From positions 4,637,001 to 4,701,000 of the forward strand of contig NZ_VSWH01000001.1 in the NCBI RefSeq assembly GCF_009602705.1: DNA of 64,000 bases. Direction: 5' to 3'. The stretch comes from Chryseobacterium vaccae. Its GTDB lineage: Bacteria; Bacteroidota; Bacteroidia; Flavobacteriales; Weeksellaceae. The number at the start of each line of letters is the position of its first letter. Within the stretch, counting starts at the first letter, position 1. The notes beneath the pieces are model-generated. The model saw only the letters and a program-made list of their open reading frames with translations. It was not told the origin of the DNA and did no database searches. Below, piece after piece: positions 43,847 to 52,232 of the stretch. Position numbers and translations under genes: made by a program.

Positions 43847-45136
43847 ATGAAATACCAAAGAAGTTCGGCTTTATTTGATGAAGCTTACCAATACATTCCG
43901 GGCGGAGTAAACTCTCCCGTACGTGCATTCAAATCAGTAGGAGGAGTTCCTGTTTTTATGAAATCAGCGAAAGGGGCTTACCTTACAGATGCAGATGATA
44001 ATACCTATATCGATTACATCAATTCATGGGGACCCGCCATTTTAGGACATACTCATCCTGAAGTACTGGAAGAGCTGAAACTACAGGCCGAAAAAGGATT
44101 CTCTTTTGGTGCGCCTACAGAACTGGAAACCGAAATTGCAAAATTCATTGTAGAAAATGTTCCCAATATTGATCAGATCAGAATGGTTTCTTCCGGTACA
44201 GAAGCTTGTATGAGCGCAGTAAGGCTGGCAAGAGGCTTCACCAAAAGAGATAAAATCATCAAGTTTGAAGGCTGTTATCACGGGCATTCAGATTCATTCC
44301 TGATTAAAGCAGGAAGTGGTGCAGCTACTTTCGGGAATCCAAATTCTCCGGGAGTAACAGAAGGTACGGCAAAAGATACTCTTTTGGCCCGTTATAATGA
44401 TATAGAGCAGGTTCAGGATTTGTTCCGTCATAATCCGGGAGAAATTGCTGCTATTATCATTGAACCGGTAGCCGGAAATATGGGTTGTGTACTTCCTGAA
44501 AATAATTTCCTGCAAAACCTTAGAAAAATCTGCGACGAAAACGGGGCTTTACTGATTTTTGATGAAGTAATGACCGGTTTCAGACTGGCTTTTGGAGGAG
44601 CTCAGGAATTATTTAATGTAAAAGCAGACCTTGTGACCTACGGAAAAGTAATCGGTGGCGGACTGCCGGTAGGAGCCTTCGCAGGAAGAAATGAAATCAT
44701 GGACCATCTTGCTCCAAAAGGTGGGGTTTATCAGGCCGGAACATTAAGTGGAAATCCTTTGGCTATGAGAGCTGGATTGAAAACGCTTCAGCTGATTAAA
44801 AATGATCCGGAATTCTTCAACAGACTGGATAAAACAACAGAAACCTTAAGCATTGAGATCGGAAAAATTCTGAATGAAAAAGACATTGCTCATAAGATCA
44901 ACAGAAAAGGATCTATGATGTCTGTTTTCTTCCATACCAACAGGGTTTCTAATTTTGATGAGGCTCAGGAAGCTAATCATTCATTATTTAATAATTTCTT
45001 CCATCAGATGCTTGAGAACGGAATTTACCTTCCTCCAAGCGGCTATGAAACCTACTTCATTAGTGATGCCATCAAAGAAAAAGAAATTGATATGACACTG
45101 GAAGCAGTAAGAAAATTTGAATATTCTAATAAATAA
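43847..45136 (+). CDS. hemL: Glutamate-1-semialdehyde 2,1-aminomutase
   Basis: Converts glutamate-1-semialdehyde to 5-aminolevulinate in heme biosynthesis. The 429 residues are the normal length. The GSA-specific start [17 protein letters not shown], the [16 protein letters not shown] loop and [14 protein letters not shown] with PLP lysine K267 are present. No other hem gene is near. It is followed by a terminator. Confidence 0.97.
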   Translation: MKYQRSSALFDEAYQYIPGGVNSPVRAFKSVGGVPVFMKSAKGAYLTDADDNTYIDYINSWGPAILGHTHPEVLEELKLQAEKGFSFGAPTELETEIAKFIVENVPNIDQIRMVSSGTEACMSAVRLARGFTKRDKIIKFEGCYHGHSDSFLIKAGSGAATFGNPNSPGVTEGTAKDTLLARYNDIEQVQDLFRHNPGEIAAIIIEPVAGNMGCVLPENNFLQNLRKICDENGALLIFDEVMTGFRLAFGGAQELFNVKADLVTYGKVIGGGLPVGAFAGRNEIMDHLAPKGGVYQAGTLSGNPLAMRAGLKTLQLIKNDPEFFNRLDKTTETLSIEIGKILNEKDIAHKINRKGSMMSVFFHTNRVSNFDEAQEANHSLFNNFFHQMLENGIYLPPSGYETYFISDAIKEKEIDMTLEAVRKFEYSNK

Positions 45137-45140
45137 AAAT

Positions 45141-45168
45141 AAGACCGGGTTTAAAATCCGGTTTTTTT
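45141..45168 (+). terminator. Terminator of hemL
   Basis: ACCGG/CCGGT stem around an AT-rich loop, followed by a long T run. Confidence 0.75.
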
Positions 45169-45172
45169 ATTT

Positions 45173-45475
45173 TCCACAGATTCCTAAATCTTTTTTAACA
45201 GCCAGAAATTCAATACATCACAAACATCTGCGAAATCAGTGCGATCTGTGGGAACTTTATGTAGATTGATATTTTCAAACTTTTCTCACTTTTATAAAGT
45301 AATTTCCGACAGATTCCACAGATTTTTTTAATATACAGAAGAAAAATCACATTGTTGGTTGAAACGTTATAAAGAAATAACTTTTTATATGCATCTTTTT
45401 CTTTCACCGATTACAGCGCAAACATCTGCGAAATCGGCGCGATCTGCGGGAACTTTATATAAATTATTAATGTTT
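45173..45475. repeat. CGAAATCNGYGCGATCTG repeat pair
   Basis: CAAACATCTGCGAAATC and GCGATCTG(T/C)GGGAACTTTAT occur near 45221 and again near 45419, 198 bases apart, each followed by an AT-rich stretch and TATAAAGTAA. A reversed CACAGATT unit lies before each. The 45137-45912 gap also holds the next two repeats but no gene. Confidence 0.5.
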
Positions 45476-45492
45476 TTATAAAGTAAATATAC

Positions 45493-45550
45493 CTCAGTGC
45501 AGGATAAGAAAATTATACTTATATTAAGTGTTATAATTGATGATCAATTT
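45493..45550 (-). repeat. 205-bp-type element, end fragment
   Basis: CTCAGTGCAGGATAAG at 45493-45508 matches the terminal repeat of the 205-bp element and is followed by ATTAAGTGTTATAATTGATGA. A second end, CTTCAGTCCGGGATAA, lies at 45735-45750. Confidence 0.45.
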
Positions 45551-45597
45551 ATAAATTTTTGAAAAAAAATATGATGTTATTTGAGTTTTTTTAAGTG

Positions 45598-45658
45598 CTC
45601 CGTAGGAGTACTATGTTCATAGAATTTAATACATGATCTAAGGAGAGCTCCGTAGGAG
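45598..45658 (+). repeat. CTCCGTAGGAG palindrome pair
   Basis: GCTCCGTAGGAG at 45597-45608 and at 45647-45658, 50 bases apart. Each can fold as a small hairpin with a GTA loop. They are the same orientation. Confidence 0.55.
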
Positions 45659-45734
45659 CGACCTGATAATTATAATGATTAATATGTTGTTCTGATAGAG
45701 CTTTAATACAAACAAAATTTGAAAACAATTATAA

Positions 45735-45790
45735 CTTCAGTCCGGGATAAAATATCTTATTTAGACTGGTTTGAAGTTGGGAGAAGAATA
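45735..45790 (-). repeat. 205-bp-type element, second end fragment
   Basis: CTTCAGTCCGGGATAAAATATCT followed by GGTTTGAAGTTGGGAGAAGA keeps the order of the end of copy 2 at 40535. Confidence 0.45.
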
Positions 45791-45887
45791 CCTGCTAATC
45801 TTTTCAATCTGCCTGGTAAAATTACCTGAAGCATAAATTATACAGATTTTGTAATAAACCATACACTTTCTTCACAGCTGTTCTTTT

Positions 45888-45895
45888 TAATTTTG
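45888..45895 (+). promoter_or_regulatory. -7 promoter box of exported amidohydrolase
   Basis: TAATTTTG, matching TAnnTTTG, 17 bases before the start codon. Confidence 0.6.
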
Positions 45896-45912
45896 TCAGA
45901 AAGAGATTGGAA

Positions 45913-47247
45913 ATGACGACTTCAGACAATACAATATCCCGTAAGGACTTTATCAGGAACTCAGCGCTGGCAATGGCCGGATTAACTTTAATACCCAACA
46001 TCATGACTGCATCACCTTTTTTTGATGAGAAAAATGTTTCGGCAAAAGGAAAATTAAGCCTTAAAAATGTCCGTCTGGAAACAGGTTTTACCTATGAGGA
46101 AGGCGATGTAATAGCTACGAAAACCGATCTGTTTTATATTGAAGTTGATAACGGAAAAATTACAAAAATTGCTCCGAATCAGCCCAATGCTAAAGCTGTA
46201 GATGCAAAAGGCCTGTTGATGCTTCCTGCATTTAAAGACATGCACATCCATCTGGACAAGACTTTCTACGGAGATAAATGGCAGGCGGTAAGAAAAAGAA
46301 CCGGAGGAATTAAAGGCATGATCGAACTGGAGCAGAAGATGCTTCCTGAAATGCTTAAAAACTCAACATTCAAGGCAGAAAAGATGATTGAACTGTTACA
46401 GTCCAAAGGAACATCATTTGCCCGAAGTCACGTGAATATTGAGCCTACGTCAAAACTACAGTCGTTAAAAAACTTACAGAAAGCCCTGGATAATAAAAAG
46501 AAAGGCTTTGGAGCAGAGCTGGTGGCTTTTCCTCAACATGGAGTGTTTTATACAGATTCAGTGCCTTATCTGAAAGAAGCTGCTAAGATGGATATTGATT
46601 TTATCGGTGGAGTAGATCCGTTCAATGTTGACGGAAATATTGAAAAGGTGGTCGATTTTACGGTTCAGCTGGCTTTAGATCATAAAAAAGGAATCGACAT
46701 TCACCTGCACGAAACTGCGGATTCAGGGTTGAAAACCGTGGAATATCTGATTGATAAAGTTAATGAAAACCCTTCTCTAAAAGGAAAAACGTATCTGAGC
46801 CACTGTTTTATATTGGGCAAATTGGAAGCTGCAAAACAGGAAGAAGTTGCCGAAAAACTGGGAGCTGCACAAATCGGAATTGTCTCTACAATCCCTTTCG
46901 GAAGACTGGTTATGCCAATTCCGACTCTATATAAGCATAATGTAACGGTATTAACAGGAAATGACAGTATTGTAGATCACTGGAATACTTTCGGAACGGG
47001 AAGTGTGCTTCAGAAAGCCAACCTTATGGCACAGCTTTACGGCTATTCTACAGAGCTTGCGTTATCCAGAAGCTTAAAACTGGCGACAGGAAATATACTT
47101 CCACTGGATGATAAAGGAGTTCAGCAATGGCCTAAAACAGGAGATCAGGCAGACTTTGTACTGATAAACGCAAGTTGTTCCGCCGAAGCTGTATCCCGAA
47201 TTTCAAACGTAGAATCTCTGGTTCATCAGGGAAATGTGGTCTTTTAA
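45913..47247 (+). CDS. Amidohydrolase with N-terminal signal (cytosine-deaminase-like)
   Basis: A 444-residue metal-dependent hydrolase. The N-terminus ISRKDFIRNSALAMAGLTLIP is a Tat-like signal (RK pair before a hydrophobic stretch). The catalytic part has LPAFKDMHIHLDKT, with the HxH metal site, HLHETADSG, and TGNDSIVDHW with the metal Asp. These features place it near cytosine deaminase/CodA-like amidohydrolases; substrate is unknown. It is a paralogue of the gene at 49223, which lacks the signal. Confidence 0.88.
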   Translation: MTTSDNTISRKDFIRNSALAMAGLTLIPNIMTASPFFDEKNVSAKGKLSLKNVRLETGFTYEEGDVIATKTDLFYIEVDNGKITKIAPNQPNAKAVDAKGLLMLPAFKDMHIHLDKTFYGDKWQAVRKRTGGIKGMIELEQKMLPEMLKNSTFKAEKMIELLQSKGTSFARSHVNIEPTSKLQSLKNLQKALDNKKKGFGAELVAFPQHGVFYTDSVPYLKEAAKMDIDFIGGVDPFNVDGNIEKVVDFTVQLALDHKKGIDIHLHETADSGLKTVEYLIDKVNENPSLKGKTYLSHCFILGKLEAAKQEEVAEKLGAAQIGIVSTIPFGRLVMPIPTLYKHNVTVLTGNDSIVDHWNTFGTGSVLQKANLMAQLYGYSTELALSRSLKLATGNILPLDDKGVQQWPKTGDQADFVLINASCSAEAVSRISNVESLVHQGNVVF

Positions 47248-47273
47248 ATCTCTAACCTTAAAAATGAGGCGCA

Positions 47274-47942
47274 ATGAAAGTTTTAATATTTCTACTGGCA
47301 TTCGGCAGCATGAGTGCTTGTGAGGCAAAACCCGATGGCTCTCCAAAAGAAAACAGGATGGAACAGAAAGATATAATAGGTCTGGTAAAGAAAAATGATC
47401 TGGCAGGAGTAAAATCAGCATTGGATAAAGGAGCAAATGTCAATACCAAAGATAGGATAGGGCGTTCGTTACTGCTGATCGCTACGAGAGAAAAACAGGT
47501 TGAAATGGCAAAGCTGTTGGTTTCTTATAAAGCAGATGTTAATCTTCAGGATGACCAGCTGGACAGTCCGTTTCTATATGCCGGAGCAAGCGGTCAGACA
47601 GAATTGGTGAAATTATTTTTGGAAAACGGAGCCCGTTTTGACCTGTTCAACCGGTATAATGGTACTGCATTAATTCCTGCCTGCGAAAGAGGACATGTGG
47701 AAACCGTGAAAGTATTGGTAAAGACAAAAGGATTTCCAATTAATCACGTGAACCGTTTGGGCTGGACGGCTCTTATGGAGGCCGTAATCCTTGGAAACGG
47801 AACCAAAAAATATCAGGAAATCGTAGAGATTTTAAAAGAAAATGGTGCAGATCTCAGCATTCCTGATCATTCCGGAAAAACTCCTCTGCAGCATGCCGAG
47901 GCTATGGGATTTGAACAAATTGCCCGGATATTAAGATCCTAA
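47274..47942 (+). CDS. Ankyrin-repeat lipoprotein
   Basis: A 222-residue predicted lipoprotein (lipobox MSAC) with about five ankyrin repeats: ALDKGANVNTKDRIGRSLLLIA, LLVSYKADVNLQD, LFLENGARFDLFN, LVKTKGFPINHVNRLGWTALMEAV and ENGADLSIPDHSGKTPLQHA. Ankyrins mediate protein binding. It follows the exported amidohydrolase by 26 bases and probably shares its transcript. A partner role is inferred, not shown. Confidence 0.88.
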   Translation: MKVLIFLLAFGSMSACEAKPDGSPKENRMEQKDIIGLVKKNDLAGVKSALDKGANVNTKDRIGRSLLLIATREKQVEMAKLLVSYKADVNLQDDQLDSPFLYAGASGQTELVKLFLENGARFDLFNRYNGTALIPACERGHVETVKVLVKTKGFPINHVNRLGWTALMEAVILGNGTKKYQEIVEILKENGADLSIPDHSGKTPLQHAEAMGFEQIARILRS

Positions 47943-48120
47943 GACAAAATTTGGATATATATAGTTTAGTGTTGACCACAAAAACTACAGACATTTAATC
48001 ATTTGAATCTTAGAAAAGCAATAAATCTTTTCAAAGAAATAGCCTGTGATTTTCCCGTTCTTTCGGAGTAATCACAGATATAAAAGTGTGATGGATCGTT
48101 TGTTTTTGTGGTTTTTTTAT

Positions 48121-48232
48121 TTTCTCGCAGATTCTGCAGATTGAGCAGATTTTTTATTCTGTAGTAAATAGAAATCGTAGATTTCTAAAGACTGATGTGG
48201 ACTTTTATACACTTAGCATGTAAACTTAGAAT
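48121..48232 (+). repeat. CGCAGATT-type intergenic repeat, copy 2
   Basis: TTTCTCGCAGATTCTGCAG, a third CAGATT unit, GAAATCGTAGATTTC and a GTAAACTTAGA tail align with 4451-4562 in the same order. The 47943-48296 gap holds little else besides the promoter of the AraC gene. Confidence 0.55.
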
Positions 48233-48296
48233 TTTTTGAAATAAATTGAAACAGCCTCTTATAATTTTTACTACTTTTAGGAGAAATTCAGACCGC

Positions 48297-49142
48297 GTGG
48301 GCCATCATACAGATCATTTTCCGGTTTTAGGAATTCAGGAGTTCAGTGAAAACCAGCTGAAGGGCTGTAATCTGCTGTTTAATGAACTTTACGGGGCACG
48401 TTCCATTGATGATCCCCACAAACATGATTTTTTTATCATTAATCTTTTTGAGCACGGTGTAGGTTCCCATACGATTGATTTTACAGAATATCAGGTAAAA
48501 GACCATCAGATCCACCTTGTTTTCCCCGATCAGGTACATCAATGGGTGATTGAAAAAGAAACAATAGGCTATCAGCTGATGATCAGCAGGGATTGGTTTG
48601 AAAGTTTTCTGCCGTCTTTAAGGTTTTCTGCATCTTATTATCAGAATCATCCGGTAATCAATCTTCCCGAAGATATTTTTGAAACCTTCAGATATGAATT
48701 TCAGGCCATCCGGAATGAACTGAAAGGAGAAACTGTTTTTTGGGAAATGATCCAGAAGCGCAGCGAGCTAATTGGTCTGATGGTAAGTAAATCTGTGGAA
48801 GGAGCTTTTAAAGATTTTGAAGTCTATCATTCAAACCCTATTATTTCCAAATTTTTACATCTGATCGATCAGCATTTTAAAACAGAAAGATCCGTTTCTT
48901 TCTATGCTGATAAACTGAATATTTCTGCCAATTACCTGAATATTGTCTGTAAGAAAAACCTTAATGCATCGGCTTCATCCCTTATTCAGGACCGTATTCT
49001 GCTGGAGGCTAAACGTCTGCTGAAAGTTTCCGAAATGTCTGTAAAAGATATTGTGTATGATCTTGGATTTTACGATCATGCCAGCTTTTCCAAATTCTTT
49101 AAGGCACAGACCGGAATGACCCCGTCCCAGTTCAAAGAATAA
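48297..49142 (+). CDS. AraC-family transcriptional regulator
   Basis: A 281-residue DNA-binding regulator. The N-terminal half is the cupin-type sensory region (PHKHDFFIINLFEHGVGSHTIDF and FPDQVHQWVIE). The last ~100 residues hold the two AraC helix-turn-helices, with VYDLGFYDHASFSKFFKAQTGMTPSQFK. The start is uncertain: GTG 48297 follows a TACTTTTA box at 48272-48279, while a TTG at 48246 would add 17 residues. It lies 80 bases before the second amidohydrolase and probably controls it. Confidence 0.85.
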   Translation: MGHHTDHFPVLGIQEFSENQLKGCNLLFNELYGARSIDDPHKHDFFIINLFEHGVGSHTIDFTEYQVKDHQIHLVFPDQVHQWVIEKETIGYQLMISRDWFESFLPSLRFSASYYQNHPVINLPEDIFETFRYEFQAIRNELKGETVFWEMIQKRSELIGLMVSKSVEGAFKDFEVYHSNPIISKFLHLIDQHFKTERSVSFYADKLNISANYLNIVCKKNLNASASSLIQDRILLEAKRLLKVSEMSVKDIVYDLGFYDHASFSKFFKAQTGMTPSQFKE

Positions 49143-49194
49143 TTTGTACAACACAAGAAATAATTGATACACCGGTTTTGAGCAGGAACAGGTG

Positions 49195-49202
49195 TAATTT
49201 TG
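49195..49202 (+). promoter_or_regulatory. -7 promoter box of second amidohydrolase
   Basis: TAATTTTG, the same box as before the exported paralogue, 20 bases before the start codon. Confidence 0.6.
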
Positions 49203-49222
49203 TATGGTTAAAATTTTAAATC

Positions 49223-50461
49223 ATGCAATTTCCCTATCAATTAACTGCAAAAGGAAAATATTCCCTGAAAAATGTCCGCCTGGAAACAGGTTTTGAATAT
49301 GATAATGAAGAGGTGGTTGGAACAAAAACAGGCCTTTTCAGTATTGATGTTGAGGACGGAAAGATTAAAGCGGTAAAAACCAACGATCCTGATTCCGAAG
49401 CCGTAGATGCAAAAGGATATCTCATGCTTCCTGCGTTCAGAGATATGCACGTTCACCTGGATAAAACTTTATACGGACTTCCATGGCAGGCACTATCTCC
49501 GAAAAGAAGATCTGTGAAAGATATGATCGCCTATGAACAGGAACTTATTCCAAAACTCTTAAAAACTTCAGTAGAAAGAGCGGAACAGCTGATCAGCCTT
49601 TTACAGCATTACGGAACCCATTTTGCGAGAACTCATTTTAATGTAGATACCACTTCCGGATTAAAATCACTTGAACATTTAGAAAGAGCCCTCGAAAATA
49701 AAAAAGACTCATTCAGTGCTGAGCTGGTTGCTTTTCCGCAGCACGGACTTTATTATACAGATTCTGCGCCCTTGATGAAAGAAGCTGCACAACTGAAAAG
49801 TGTAGGTTTTATCGGAGGTCTTGATCCTTTAAGCATCGACGGAAGCATTGAAAAAGTACTTGATTTTACGGTACAGCTGGCCCTGGATCATAAAAAAGGA
49901 ATTGATATTCATCTTCATGAAACCGGAGATTCGGGAATGAAAACCATCAATTACCTGATTGATAAAGCCATTGAAAATCCTCAGCTTCAGGGGAAAACAT
50001 TCGTAAGTCATGCCTTTGCTCTGGCTCTTCTTTCAACAAAAGAAGCAGAGCAGATTGCGGAGAGACTGGCAGAAGGAAAAGTAGGAATTGCTTCGTCGGT
50101 ACCGTTCGGAAAAACCATTATGCCTATTTCGTTATTAAAGAAACATGGAGTAAATGTATTGATAGGAAATGATAATGTGCAGGATTACTGGAGCACATTC
50201 GGATCCGGAAATATGCTTCAGAAAGCCAATCTTATTGCCGAATTGTATGGTTATGCTACAGAATTTGCCCTTTCAAGAGCACTACAGTTTGCTACCCAAA
50301 GTATTCTTCCGCTGGATGAAAAAGGAAAACAGCAGTGGCCTAAAGCAGGAGATGAAGCGGCAGTTGTATTCATCGACGCTTCATGTTCAGCAGAAGCTGT
50401 GTCCAGAATATCTCCAACAGAAGCCCTGATGAATGACGGGAATCTGTTCTGGAGAAGTTAA
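49223..50461 (+). CDS. Amidohydrolase without signal (cytosine-deaminase-like)
   Basis: A 412-residue paralogue of the gene at 45913 beginning directly with the beta-sandwich part (KGKYSLKNVRLETGFEY). Metal site MHVHLDKT, HLHETGDSG and IGNDNVQDYW are kept. Lack of a signal suggests a cytosolic enzyme. Substrate is unknown. It is followed by a terminator and lies 80 bases after the AraC regulator. Confidence 0.88.
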   Translation: MQFPYQLTAKGKYSLKNVRLETGFEYDNEEVVGTKTGLFSIDVEDGKIKAVKTNDPDSEAVDAKGYLMLPAFRDMHVHLDKTLYGLPWQALSPKRRSVKDMIAYEQELIPKLLKTSVERAEQLISLLQHYGTHFARTHFNVDTTSGLKSLEHLERALENKKDSFSAELVAFPQHGLYYTDSAPLMKEAAQLKSVGFIGGLDPLSIDGSIEKVLDFTVQLALDHKKGIDIHLHETGDSGMKTINYLIDKAIENPQLQGKTFVSHAFALALLSTKEAEQIAERLAEGKVGIASSVPFGKTIMPISLLKKHGVNVLIGNDNVQDYWSTFGSGNMLQKANLIAELYGYATEFALSRALQFATQSILPLDEKGKQQWPKAGDEAAVVFIDASCSAEAVSRISPTEALMNDGNLFWRS

Positions 50462-50505
50462 TAATAAACTATATATTTTTTATATACTTGTTTTTTGTGA
50501 ATCCG

Positions 50506-50533
50506 AAGCCATCAGTTTTCTGGTGGTTTTTTT
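50506..50533 (+). terminator. Terminator of second amidohydrolase gene
   Basis: CCATCAG/CTGGTGG stem, TTTT loop and a T run. Confidence 0.75.
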
Positions 50534-50617
50534 GTGCAGATGGTTTTATGTACATTTAGGAAGCTTAAAATACTTATCGTTTTTGTAAAAACAGATTTAT
50601 CCCTTAAAACAAACATA

Positions 50618-50908
50618 ATGCAAAGAATAATAAAGGAGGGGACGTGGAAATACTCCGAAACTCATTTTGAAAAGATAATTTTAGTTGAACAGGACTGGGA
50701 TCAGTTTTATGAGGAAGGGTATAGTGAAGACGAACCTTATTTAAATTCTGATGGTCTGGTCTATTACTTATATTTTGGTGATTATCAGTATAATGAACAT
50801 AGAATAATATCCTCCAGAAGTATTTCTATTCCTTTTTTATCTTCCAATGAAGCTATGATACATGCAGAAAGTGAAATGCAGGGGGTGAAATGGAATGAGG
50901 AAGACTAA
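50618..50908 (+). CDS. Small acidic protein of unknown function
   Basis: A 96-residue protein rich in Glu, Asp and Tyr, without signal or membrane helix. I see no motif I recognise; the pattern is TWKYSETHFEKIILVEQDWDQF and YYLYFGDYQY. I chose ATG 50618, 84 bases downstream of the longest in-frame start, because the extra residues are basic and hydrophobic, unlike the rest. It lies alone between two terminators. Confidence 0.6.
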   Translation: MQRIIKEGTWKYSETHFEKIILVEQDWDQFYEEGYSEDEPYLNSDGLVYYLYFGDYQYNEHRIISSRSISIPFLSSNEAMIHAESEMQGVKWNEED

Positions 50909-50916
50909 TAAAAATC

Positions 50917-50948
50917 AAAAGCCATCAGAAAAAAATCTGATGGCTTTT
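50917..50948. terminator. Bidirectional terminator
   Basis: AAAAGCCATCAGA/TCTGATGGCTTTT, a 13-bp perfect stem with a 6-base loop, sits between the convergent small acidic protein gene and the surface lipoprotein gene. Confidence 0.85.
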
Positions 50949-50974
50949 TAATTTGATATGAAGAAACTAGTTAC

Positions 50975-52195
50975 TTATTGTAATCCGGCTAAAAGGTTTA
51001 TTCCGTCTACAGTAGCCCAGGCTCCAGGAGTTAGAGATACTTTTGTAACGGTTGAAGTATTAGTGAAAACTTTTCCTCCGTTTGGTGTGAACGCATACCC
51101 CCAAACCCCAGGATTGTCAGAGTTTAAGTAAGTCATAGGAGCAACAGATACTTTGTTGGTATTTACCTGACTTGTCTCTGTAGGTGCATCCTGAATCAGA
51201 ACTGAATATGCCTTTTGAGTACCAATATTTTTATATCCGCTGATATAAACATTAGAGAAAATACCAGTTCCCTGCTTTTTAAACTGAATCGCTGAAATCT
51301 CAGGAGAGTTGGCCACTTCCGGATTAGTATTGGCATCTCTGATTAGGGTAATATTTGAAATTTTTGGGGCAACATTATCAATATTGCTGGAAGCTTCAAT
51401 CTCCATACCGAAATTTCCTACACCTGTCTGGAAAGCATACCAGTTCGTATTGTTCTGCCCGCTCCATGCATCCTGCCAGTCGAAAGAATCGTCATAATTT
51501 CCATAAGAAATAATGTTTTTAGCACTTACAGTACCTCCGAAGAATTCATAGCCATCATCAGTTCCTTTGTAAGTCACAAGGTTTTCTAATGTAGTTCCTG
51601 CTCCTACTGCATAGAAAGTCATAGAGTTGGTTTCAGAAGTACCGTCACCAATCTTTTTACCTGCATATTCTACTCTTACAAACTTCATGGTTCCTGAGTT
51701 TGAATTAGCATCGCTTCCTCCGTAGTAAACATTGTTTCCATCCTCGGACAAAGCCTGAGTGTTTCCGTTGATTGCTTTGATAGGAGCACTTCCATATAAG
51801 GTAATACCACCCCAGTCACCAGGAGTTTTAGTAGCAGTTGTAAATACGATAGGTTCAGATGCTGTTCCAACAGCATTGATCTTACCGTCCTGAAGAACTA
51901 CAAGACCACTCGTTTTAGTTGTAGAAACGTTAAAAGTAGCACCTGCTTCAATAGTAATTGTAGCATTGTTTGTTATTTTTACGATTCCGTCTAATGTATA
52001 ATTTCCTTTTTTAATTAAGATATCCTTAGTAATGGTCCCGGATAAAGTTCCGCTTCCACTTAATACGCTTTCAGTAGTTCCAGGAGTAACTGGAGTACCA
52101 TCTCCTAAGCCATCATTTACATCAATTGTACACGAATTTAAGGCTAATGTTAACACAGCAGTTAACGATAGTAATGATAAAACTCTTCTTTTCAT
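50975..52195 (-). CDS. Surface lipoprotein with repeated beta-helix-like sequence
   Basis: A 406-residue predicted lipoprotein (lipobox LNSC). After a Gly/Thr-rich linker the sequence shows recurring beta turns of the kind seen in right-handed beta-helix or hypothetical 'multidrug transporter' entries, such as ITIEAGATFNV, LVVLQDGKINAVGTASEPIVF and FVRVEYAGKKIGDGTSETNSM. It directly follows the TonB-dependent receptor with 37 bases between, so the two are probably one operon and may be a receptor-plus-binding-lipoprotein pair. Confidence 0.8.
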   Translation of the reverse strand: MKRRVLSLLSLTAVLTLALNSCTIDVNDGLGDGTPVTPGTTESVLSGSGTLSGTITKDILIKKGNYTLDGIVKITNNATITIEAGATFNVSTTKTSGLVVLQDGKINAVGTASEPIVFTTATKTPGDWGGITLYGSAPIKAINGNTQALSEDGNNVYYGGSDANSNSGTMKFVRVEYAGKKIGDGTSETNSMTFYAVGAGTTLENLVTYKGTDDGYEFFGGTVSAKNIISYGNYDDSFDWQDAWSGQNNTNWYAFQTGVGNFGMEIEASSNIDNVAPKISNITLIRDANTNPEVANSPEISAIQFKKQGTGIFSNVYISGYKNIGTQKAYSVLIQDAPTETSQVNTNKVSVAPMTYLNSDNPGVWGYAFTPNGGKVFTNTSTVTKVSLTPGAWATVDGINLLAGLQ

Positions 52196-52232
52196 TTTTA
52201 TACTTTATTTATTTTTTATTTTTATTAATTAT

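Noticed and set aside
45210..45407. 65-residue minus-strand reading frame after hemL
   Set aside because: It is composed of the AT-rich repeat sequence and shows no protein-like pattern.
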